This document shows, piece by piece, positions 12,501-24,500 of a DNA stretch of 64,000 nucleotides. Position numbers and translations under genes: made by a program. The first letter of the stretch is position 1, and every line of letters starts with the position of its first letter. This stretch comes from Epiperipatus broadwayi (taxonomy: Eukaryota > Onychophora > Udeonychophora > Euonychophora > Peripatidae), in the NCBI GenBank assembly GCA_028023455.1, contig JAQFVV010000027.1:7127845-7191844 (forward strand), given 5' to 3'. The notes beneath the pieces are model-generated. The model was not told where the DNA came from. It ran no database searches and worked only from the letters and a program-made list of their open reading frames with translations.

Positions 12501-15500
12501 AGAATTTTTAAATTTTAATTAAAAAAAAAAAAGTTGGGTAATTGGTTTTGAGATATGATTCAGCTATAACAGGCTGAATCAGGCCATTGGATTATCTTTG
12601 ACTAGCTTTTAATACTTGCATGAGCTAGAATACTTGCACCAGCGCAAAGGACAGACACCAACTCTGACAGGAGAATTGTTCAACTATTCCTGCCAAAAAT
12701 ACTTGGAAAGAACAATTCCTGCATTTTCTGAAAGCTGACCCAGTAATTATTCTACCTAGAATGAACATTAAACCTACAGCAAGAATATTTTCTTTACCAT
12801 GATGTGCTAAGCTTCTCACCAGGACATGTTCGGACATCCTGTGTCTCCATTAACTGCCTATAATGCCATAAGAACTGGCTCCAAAGAAACCACTAACCAA
12901 CTCGCCCAAGCCTACCGTCAGTGACTCCCGAGTAACGGACTACACTTAAAGAAGTCTAGTGCACTAGCGTTTAACTAAATTATTAAGGTACCTTATCTTC
13001 CACAGTTTAAATAATTTTGTTGTCTTAGATTTGTTTTCTTTTTTAAATATAAATATTTTTCAAGTTATATCTTATGTAATTCGATTTCTGAGTGCTTGAT
13101 ATTTTTTTTCTTTTTAACGAGTGCTAGTTACCTATTACTGTCCGTCTTATTTAAGTCTTAGTAAGTAAGGTAGTAGTTTATTTTAATCTCACATTCCTTG
13201 TCGTTACAGAGCGCAGTCTGGATATTACAGACTAATTTAATTGGCTTTTGGCTTGTGACCCATTTTTTTATTAGCCGTACTTATGTCACGACCTTAATTA
13301 TTAGTAAGTAATAGACGATTACAAAATATAATAGTCTTTAGTTTTATTTCTTAAAGCTTTCAATTCGTTTATTAGGGGCACGTACAGTCGTTTTAACCCT
13401 TTCTATAGGTAGATCGTGAGCTCCTAGCCTGTCTCACTCAGAGGGAGGTCAATCGATTGAAAGTAATAACTTTCAACACTCTTTTATTATTAATGTTTTG
13501 GAAGCTACCTTCGCATTTCTTCTGTTTCGACATAAGTTTGCATAAATCTCAAATACGGAGATCCAGCCTTTTCCTAACTATGGGTTATAAGCAGGAAGCT
13601 ACCCCCCTTGTTACGTGAGATCACTGAATACTTGCTAATACTTCTGCTACAGTCAGTATTTTGCACTCTTTCACGCACAGAAAATCGCTCTCAAAGCCAT
13701 ATAAATATTTAAATTCAATTTTGATGAATGTACGTGTAGTACATATTTTAGGTGGGCTTTAAAGATTATTATTTAGATTTCTGTTTACTTAACCATGCTA
13801 CTAATAAAATTATTTATTTATTTACTTAGTTGATTTTGTTTTCTGTTGCTATCTTTTCAGTTTTCCGAACAAAACGTATAAATTCTCATTTGCTTGATTG
13901 AGCTAGTCCGGCACATTCGATTCGCATATTCTGTAACCCCTTAAAAATAAATGTCTAGTTCCAAATTTCGGACTAGTGGCGCCCTGGCGGTTAGTTTATG
14001 CAAGTCTAAAGCTTTTGTCCGGTATAATATATATATATGTGCTTTGCGCACAGATAAGCTGCTAACAGTAAATAAAATAAATATTATTATACAATTATTA
14101 AAGCTGAGTGCTTTTGGGAGGATTCATCCTCCCATATTCATAGATACTAGAATTTTGTTAAGAACTATACCAATGTTAATGCAAATGTATGCAAATTAAT
14201 ATAAAGTCGCTACAGATTGCCTAGCATCATATTATGGAGAAACCAGGACCAACATTGCAACCAGAATAGCACAGCATAGATACTTTTATAATAAGACTAA
14301 AACTAAATGTGAAGGTAATTCAATCAACACGAGAGAGCCATTAGCCATAGTTTCCAACCAACCACTGCCAGGGTTGTCTGCTCTGAGAGAAATGACATCA
14401 AACGCAAGGTCAGGAAGTATGCTACATAGCAAGCGATCCTAGATCAATCAATAAAAGAGAGGCCTGATTTTCTCTTTCTCAAAAATGGTCTCTGTAACCA
14501 CTTTACATTAATTTGCGAACATTTGCATTAACATGGGTATCGTTCTTAACAAAATTCTAGTGGCTATGAATTCTTCCGAAAGCGCTCAGCTTTAATAATT
14601 GTATAATACTGTTTATTTTATTTACTGTTAGCAGCTTTATTATCTGTGTGCAAAGCACATATATATATATTATGAATGGTTTATTGCTCAGAAGTTCACG
14701 AAAAGGTCAAACACCAGGAGTGGCCGATGTATTTTAATCCTGTTCATTTTTGTATCATTTTGTCAAAGTCAAATTGTTGATTAAGGAAATGGAGAAATTA
14801 AAAATTTGTGCTACTTTTCAAAAGACGGCCATTTTGTGTAAATATTTTCAGGTCTGATCCTTCTGTGATTTATAGATTTGTTTAAAATATATAAAAAAAA
14901 TAGCAGTGATTTTCAAAATGTTACTGCTGAATAAAATCATCTCCTAGACAGCTTATGTTAGAATCTCTTTTTCATGGCCATTCTAATAAGTGCTTAGAAT
15001 TGTAGATATACTAGAGTTGACGATATTGTTCAGTGTTGAAAAACAAGCAAATATAACAATGTTTTGGTAGTTTGTTTATCTACATAACAATGTAGCTAAT
15101 GAAAGGAATTCGTTTGATGTTGTTGCAGGTCAGCTTATAGATTTTTGAAGAGTTAAGATGGTTCATCATCTATCATTCAGCACTGACCATTGCTTTGCTT
15201 ATCATTTGCAGACATTAAAATAGTCAAATTAATTAATCAGGGATGTAATTAATGCTATTTAATCGTAAGGCTGCTGAAAGGAGTTTGCTGCTAAATGAAA
15301 GGAGATCCTTTGATTCCTCTTAGAAGTCTTAAAGGAAACCGAGCAGGGCAAATTCCTAAAGTCTACTCCATATATTCTCATCATTGCAGCTGTTAATACT
15401 ATATGATTATTCATATAGTACATGAACATGGATGGGCTGCTTGCCAACAGCCATTAGCCAGTGTGGTGAGTTTATTGGCTTTTTAGTTCTGAGTTTAAGA

Positions 15501-18500
15501 TCAAGAAATACCATGGTCTTTCTTCTCAGTTGCCTGACAGTTCTTAACTGAAATATTAATTGAGGTTTTTTGAAGGTGGGATGAATATATGTGAATGGGA
15601 TTTTTTTTTTTTTTTCTACTAAGATATTTACAATCATGACAGACAAAAAAAAAAAGGTCTTTATTTCCAGGGGACTAAAGTCAGCCAAGATCAGCAGTTG
15701 GTGTTCGAAAGTTGAAGGTGCTAAGAATCCCCTGATTGTGGACCTAGGCTGCCATTTGATATATAATTGTAGTTCACTTTCAAGTGAAGGAAGATTTCAA
15801 GAATTGGAAGAAGAACTGTCTCATATTAAGTGGACATTATTGGACTTTTGTGAAGTTAGAAGAAAAGGTGAAGAAACAATTGATTTGAGAAGTGGACATG
15901 TACTCTACTACAAAGGTAGAAGTACAAATGGAGTATGATTCATTATAAATAAAAAGTGGAAGAACAACATTTTGGAGATGGATAGTAAATCGGACAGAGT
16001 GGCAAGATTAGTTATTCACTTTAATAGCAGACATCAAATGCAAATAATTCAGGTTTATTCCCCAAGAAGTCCTCATAGTGATGAAGTAGCAGAAGATTTT
16101 TATATGGATGTACAAAAGGCTTTTGATCAGAGTAAACAACATTTTAAAATTGTTATAGGAGACTTTAATGCTAGAATTGGTAAACAAATGAAAGATGAAG
16201 GTGGATTGTAGATAAATTTGGTTATAGTAATAGTAATGAGAAAGTATATAGACTTTTGGAGTTTGCAGATAAAGAAAAACTTTATATTATGAATTCTTTT
16301 TTTGAGTAAAATGTTAAAAGAAAATGGAACATGGAAGCATCTAGTGAAGTTATAGCAGAATTAGATTATATTTTGACTAACAGAAAATACATATTTTAAG
16401 ATTGCAATGTTCTTAATAAATTCAACACAGAAAGTCATCATCGATTAGTCGGTTAATGAAAAACTAGAGAGACCAAAATTATTAAGCAAAACAATATTCA
16501 CAGTTGATATTCCTAATCTTCAGAAATGTTCTAATGAATCTAAATTAGAAATTGCAAATCGTTTTCAAATATTTGCAGATTTTGAACACGATTCAGATTT
16601 GAATGAAATGAATAGGAAAATAACTGATACACTTTTAAAAAGTGCAACAAAGATAGCTGGTAGAAAGAAACAGCAATTGACCAATAAAATTTCTACTGAG
16701 ATGAAAATTTATGAAGAAAAGAAGGAATATTAAAAGATATAAAAATGATGCATTATCGTGAATTTTGTAAAATAGTGCAAAAAGGAGTTGATAATGATAT
16801 AAGAAAGTACAATTGTGAACTAGCAAGGAAAAGTATAGAAGAGAATAAAAGTCTCAGCAGTGTAAAATAATATTTTGGCATTGGTAGGAAACATAGCAGC
16901 AATAAGAAAAAAAGATGGAATTATTACTAAAAAGAGAGATGACATCATAAAATGTGCAGAAGAGTTCTATCAAGAATTATATGGTTATAAAGAATAAGTC
17001 CCTCTTACATCTATTTTACCTTCTGAATTGACAGGATTTCAATTGAAGAAGTGAAACATGTAATTAAATTTATGAAGCAGAGAAAAGCTCCAGGTAATGA
17101 TGCAATTATAATTGTTATAGTAAATAAATAAATCAGGTGAAGAAATAGAAAAATTTTTGACAAAATTATATATTATATGTCTAAATGATAATGATGTGCC
17201 AGATGATTGGAAAAATGCAGTATTAATATTTAAAAAAGGTAATAAAGAATATATTAGAAATTATAGACCTATCAGGTTTTTATCAATTTTAGACAAAATG
17301 TTTACCAAGATAATTACAACTTATTTACAGAGAACATTGGATTTCAACCAACCAAAAAACAACCTGGATTTTTTTTTTTCATATGTCATAGCATCGGCCA
17401 GAATGCGAACCCGCTAATCCGGGACAATTACTTGTAAAGCAGCTGTCGCTGACTTCACGACCACCAATGCTTGACAAAACAACCTGGATTTAAAAGTAGT
17501 TTTAGTACAGTGGATCATATCTAAATATTGAGAGATGTTATAGAAGGGACCAATGTATATGAGTTGTCATTATGTTTTGGATTTGTAGATTATGAAAAGG
17601 CATTTGATCCTATAAGCATTTCTTCAGTGGTTAAAGCATTGGATCATCAAGGTATAGATACAGTATATTGTCATATTCTGAAGAATATTTATAAAAATGC
17701 AACAGCAACAATTAGATTACATAATAATACTAGAAAGGTTAACATTGAGAAGGGTGTAAGACAGAGTGACTCCATATTTTCAAAATTTTTTACAGCAGGA
17801 CTGTAAAAAGTATTTTGTGGTTTAAAATGGGAAGTTAAAGGTATAAAAATAAATAGATTATTTAAACTGCTTAGATTTTGCAGATGATGTAGTTGTTTTT
17901 GCAAATAATGCTTCAGAGCTTCAAGAAATGTTGCAAGAATTATCAGATGAAACTAAGAAAGTAGGGCTAGAAGTAAATGTTAAAAAAGACTAAAATAATG
18001 TTTATTGGATTTTCTCAAAAGATGACAATAAAGATTGATTATGATGAGTTAGAAGAAGTTAACAACTTCAAATACTATGGTCAGATTGTTACCATAGATG
18101 GAAACATAATGCATGAAATTAATCATAAAATTAAATTTGGTTGGAGTAGTTTTGATAGAAATAATATTAAAAGGAAATATGCCTGTTGAAAAGGAAAGTT
18201 TTTAATAAATAAATTTTACCAATTATGGATTTGAGACATGGACACTTAATAGAAGAACAATACAGCAACTTCAGATCACTCAAAGAAGTATGGAGAGCTG
18301 CATGTTAGGAGTAACAAGATGTCAAAAATGAAATACATGGGTAAGAGAACATACTGGTGTTATTGACATCATTGAAAGAATTAAAAGACTGAAGTGGAAT
18401 TGGGCTGGACATACTGCTAGAAGAGATGATAGTAGATGGACAGTTGAAATCTTAAATTGGGTTCCTAGAGATTGTAAAAAAATCCAGAAAGACACCATAT

Positions 18501-21500
18501 GTGAGATGGTAGATGACATAAGAAAGTGTACTGGGATAATATGGAGAAGAGATGCTGGAGATCAAAGATGGATTGGGACTTGGAGAGACCTTCATTGTGC
18601 CATGGAGTCATGATGATGATGAGCAAGCAAATTTTTGCCAATAATATTTTGTCAGGCGAAGTCTTCACTATTAATAGAATCAACCATGCTTTCTTTTAAA
18701 TTGAAGTATATTGATGAACCAAATGTTATACTTCACCTGAATTCCTAAAGCAGCAATATTTGTTGAGGGATCAGTCGAGTGAGTTTCAAGGTTTTTGGTT
18801 AGCACCATGAAAGAAAACAAAACTCCAATTATTAGTAACCTTTCATCAACCATTGCGATACTAAATGATAAAGCTGTAAATTTAGTCTCGAAGCAAGAAT
18901 TTTTGTTAATTATTATTTATTCTTAGGAATTTAATTTAACCGTTTCGTATTTTAACACTAACCTTATAAAATTATTATAAATATTTCTTTAAAAATGTGT
19001 ATTTAAAATAATTAACTATAGTAATTTTCTAAGTTCAATTTATTCTAGGAATGAACAAGAATTTTTGTAAACATTTTTTTTTTATTAATTAATGCATTAA
19101 ACAAATATTAAAATATGAAAATATTAGTTTTTTGTTAGCATTCCTCAGCAGATGGTAGCAATTAAAAAAAAGGTACAACAATTTCTTTACACTGCATGAA
19201 AACATTTAGTACAGTATTTACCAACCTTTTTTTTGACCATGCCCCACTCAAGCATGTTGAAAACCCTGATGCCCTCTCTCTTCCATGACTTATAAGTCTT
19301 ATTGAAAACGTGAACTCCTATTCATACAAAGGAATGCTAAACGATCATTAACGAAAGGACAGTTGAAGTACAATGGAGTTTCAAGCCATTTAACTTGCTT
19401 CGGGTTACAATGGAGAGATAAGGAGGAAAGGTTATCTAAGCAGAAAAGACACTGAGAAGAAGATAGTGCAGAAAGAGAGAAATTTAAAAAAAACATTCTT
19501 AGCTTAATTAATGAATAATAAGATATAAAGAATATTAGCAAGTTTTTAAAGTAACTGTTAATAACTCATTCTCGAATTGCCCCTCTTAAAAATGAAATTA
19601 CCCCCATGTGGGCCACTGATGTAGTAGAATTTACTATAGAATAATCACAATAGTTTTTTAATTACCTTTGGAGTAAAAGTTAAATAGCAAGGTGTGTGAA
19701 AAAGGTAACTACGAACTGAACAAAGATTTTATGTTAATTTATCTGTATAAAAGATGGGATAAATGCATTACGAAGATTGTTGAGTGTTATAATGCTCAAA
19801 GATTTGGAAAGAAGAATAGTTTTACCTATAGAAGTTAGAGAGTTGGAGATATATATATATATTTTAATGAGTTTGAATATACATAGCAATAAACAGATGA
19901 TCCCCTGCATGGTTTCATGCCATAGTAGAGTTTTCAGATTCTGGACCAGTCTTCAGATTGATTCCAGTTCAACCACTTCCAGGAGTATTCAGATTCTGGA
20001 CCAGCCTTCAGATTGATTCCAGTTCAACCACTTCCAGTGTTTGAACTGTTTAGGAACTTCCAAGCAGTAAAGCTATTTGATTATATATGGAGCCATTTCA
20101 TAATAATAAGAAAAGTAGTTTACATTTTAAAACTGGATCAGGGGATCTTCACCAAGAGAATATATGCATAAATGAATTAATTTGGGGAATTGGGTTTGTA
20201 AATTGTATAATTGAGGGGTAGAAAACATTGAATATCTGTGAGGTGAGTGTAAAGACTTAAGAGCAGAAAGGATACAACAATGAAACTATATTGACCAAAT
20301 GATTATATATAAAGTGGCTGTTTATGTTGGTATTGCAGAATGCTACTTTAGGATTAAAGATGTTGAATGGTCAAAGGCAATGTTATGGATATGGGGCAGA
20401 GTGTCCATAAATTTGAAGTTATTGATGTTATGCAGAGTAGGAAATAATAAGAGAAAAGCAAGAGATAACAGTTTCTTTTATTGTGGCTAAAGATTCCTGA
20501 TTTTGATAAAGGAGAGGTGCATCGTCCTTTATTACACTTTTTCTTGATAACTCATCTAATGATGCAGCATTTATTTCCAATTTGTTATTTATTACGACGT
20601 CAACTTTCTTGTATTGCGAGATTTTGTAGCTCTGTTTCTTTCATGTTATGAGTCATTCTGTTACTGATTACCATCAGTAATGTTTAAAAATTTTCCATTC
20701 CTGTAGCAAATAAATTGAGCCAATTGGAATTTTTTCTCTGCCATTTTTATTATTTGGTCTATAGTTGTAACTTGCAGGATTATATTTATAAAGCGCATAC
20801 TTGTTACTTAAAGTATTATTTATTAAGGCTATAACTTTAGAACTACGCGCCTGAAAAAATGATAGTAGGGACCTCTGCAAATCTTTAACACAGGATTTAT
20901 TTAAAAAACAAGAATGACCACTCTTATTTAAACCTATTTTCTAAATAAATAGGAGAATCTAAAGCATTTTGATTTGAGAGCGTAAGGTTATTCAATACCT
21001 ATGGCCTTAATAAATAATACTTTAAGTAACGAGTATGCCCTTTTTAAATATAATTATTACAACTTTATATTATCTTAATAGATTTCTAAGCATAAGATCT
21101 CAACACTGTCTCGTTGTAAATCAAAAGATTTCGCAAATGTTAATGTGTTATAGAATTTGTGGACTTAATCAGTGAGGTATTGAATAGCCTTACGCTCTCA
21201 AATCAAAATGCTTTAGATTCTCCTTATTTATTTAGAAAGTAGGTTTAGATAAGAGTGGCCGCTCTTGTCTTTTAAATAAATCTTGTGTTAAAGATTTGCA
21301 GAGGTCCCTACTGTTGTTTTTTCAGGTGCATAGTCTTAAGATTATAGCTTTAATAAATAATATGATTAAGTTATGTTTATTTTCTCAGATTTTTTTTCAG
21401 ACAGTCAAGCCACACTAAGAACTGTTTTTTATTCCTAATTACATGTAAACCTGCTCGTTTTCATGGGAATATATTTCACAAAAAATAATAGTCTATTAAA

Positions 21501-24500
21501 TGAATTCAGATATTACTTTAATCTGTCAATCTCTCAAAAACAATTCGTTTCTGCAAATACTAATAAACTCAAACAGAATACGGATCCATTTTCAATATTT
21601 TCTTCTGCTGAAGGGAATTGAAAATTATGGAATAATTTTTTATAACATTTTTTATTTTGAATAAAATCTATTTAGCAGTTTGAAAAGATGAATAAAATTT
21701 TGACATTAAATTTCTTAGTTTGTATGTCTACACATTTTCACTATTTCTACTTTGCAAAGGTGCGTAGATATTTTATTGATATCTCTTCATTTAAACTAAT
21801 TTTGCTAAGCAATTTGTCACTTCTAAATAAATGAGTTTCTGAACTGAATGCATCGAAGAGACGAGGGCTTTAGTATCTATTAACATTAACTTCAAGAAGC
21901 CATTATGAATTAGGATGTTCTGATATGCTTTTGCAAATTTATCAAAAAAATCTAGCTAAGTTATTGTGGTATATATCATTAAGATGGATATTCCCCCCTT
22001 CCATCTTCCTCATAGTAAACAGCACCCACGCAAGATAAAGCAAGCAAAGGTAGGCTACCATTAAACTGAACACCACCAATTTAAAGTTTTTTTATTTCAA
22101 CAAAATTACAAAGTTGTTTTTTTTTTTTGAGCCAATACAAATTACACATCATATTTCAGTGAAAATTCGTGCTTTTTTCTCCCAAGTTATGTGTATGCTA
22201 TTTCTGAATCCACACCTATGTAATGATGTTTAGCTATCTTGATAGCATGTCTAAATCATGCGTTACGACATGGACAGTGTGTTTCATTCCTTAACCAGTG
22301 ATGGAACAATTAAGTTAATGTTAAATTTTCTTTTAAATTGGGCAAACTTCTCACTAAAATATTTGAAATGATTCAAACTGCGCATGGCAGTGAAAGTGAG
22401 AGTTGCAATGACATTTTCAAGTGGTTTGCAAGATTTCATGATGGCAGCGAGAACATTGAAAATGATTTGCAACGATATGAAACACACTTATATTTCACGC
22501 TGTTATTTATGATCTAGACATGTTATCATCTTAAAGTTTTTGTGATGAATAGCCATACTATGTTGCTGCATAAAACACGTTATTGCAAAATTTCTGCCGA
22601 CTTGGAGGGAAAATCAATCACCTTCTCACAGGAGGCACAGCATTTTCCATACTTTAAAATATTATTATTAATAAAATATATTTTTTTATCATTTAAATGT
22701 TTCAATATATAGAAATTGTACATAATTAAATTAATGATTAGTAAAGTTTTATTCTTGAAATCAGTAAAATTCACATATCCTTAGAAATTCTGGGATGAGG
22801 GATTTTGGATTATCTGTCGAAGTAATTGTGTTAATTCTAAATTAGTGAATTAAATAACTGTAAATCAGAAATAATGAACTGAATAAATAAACCAGGATTA
22901 TATTAGCAAATTGCTTTATAGATGTTTTTTTATGCTTGAGGTAGTTAACAGTGTGTACCTAATTAATGTTACTTTGGGTAACGTTTGCAGTAAAATAATT
23001 AATGGTGATGATAAATAGCTTCTACTTATATGACATCTAGAATTTCTGTTCAGAAGACCATATGGCTTCAAATCTTGTTAGCCAAGTAAAATACTTTCTA
23101 CCTTAGAAATCTTTTTCTCTGCTCCAAAGCCATTTTTTGCTTTTCACTTTTTATCCTCTTTCAAACTATTATTAAATTATTTTATCAGCCCTGAGATATT
23201 CTTTCATTCTCTTCTCTCCCACTTTTAATAAAAGCTATTGATTTATTGGTTGATTATGCTTTCATTATATCATGTTTTCTTCACTTCCTGTACAACATAA
23301 CCTGTCCCTGTTTTATATCCTATATCCCAAAAATGAATATTTTATCAATCTCCAAATAAAACACATTTCCAGTTAAAATCTTTAATCTATTTTAAATGCT
23401 TTTATATTGTCCTGTCTGTGTTTCTGTCTGTATGTTGACATTTTTGAATTTTTAACAATGAAAAAAAAATCTATTCCCATTTAGAACTTGAATTACACAT
23501 AATAACTTTTTAATAACTGAGCCATCAGGAGTATTGCGTTTGTAGAGTAAAATTATTTTTAATATTGATTTAACTCATTTAATTATGTTAATTAAAGTAA
23601 ACAAATATATCTGACAGAAACATTACATTTGTAGAATAAAATTTTATTAGGTACTAGTATTATAGCTAAAGACGCCGCTCTATGGCGCCGTTTTCGTGCT
23701 AAAACACATAAAAATGCCATTTCCATGGCCGACATGTTCGAACCCGCATTTTCTATAATACAACTTTTTGTTGTGCTACAGATTGCAGGCCGCTATCTCG
23801 CGTCACAATACAGCATATATGTCGCATCGCAGCAAATATATTTTCCGAATTCGCACAGTTTATAAAATAGTTACGGCTTGGTGAGAAGGTGTGTTTTTTT
23901 GAATTGGATGGAAATGTTGTTTTCATTGGATTTTTTTTTATTTTAAAATATTGAAATGTTCAGATTTTGTAAAGTAATAATTATCAGACTTTTTACACCG
24001 TACTGTATTGAAGTTTTAAGTGGTAAATGTTGACAAGATATATGTGTAAAGTGAGTTGGAATTAGGTAACGCGTCAAGTAACGTACTGTTTGTAACATTC
24101 CACAAGATAAACAAGATTCTACCGTGTGTATATTTTTGAAGTAAAAAAGAGCGGTAACACAAAAATATCCAGTAAGAAAAGTACAATTATACACTTTTTT
24201 TAAATGTCATAAAAAGCATATATTATAATCATGGTTAATAAGTAAAGAAGATATTTTATATATATATATTTGTTATTGTTTAAAAAAGTTTTAGTTTCTT
24301 TCTTTTCTCCGACTACTGTTATATTTTGTTGAATATAGTTTACGTTTATTGTTATCATTTATTTTATAGATGTTAATAAAAAAAGTATTTACAAAAATAC
24401 GATTTTGATATTTTTTATTTTAGCATTACAAACAACAGAACACTAACCCTAAACCTAACCCTAAAACTAACCGTAAAACTAACCCTAAACCTAACCGTAA

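Noticed and set aside
12625-12837. Possible coding exon on the minus strand in a less AT-rich block
   Set aside because: No recognisable domain, no matching splice partners, and no similarity to other frames in the window.
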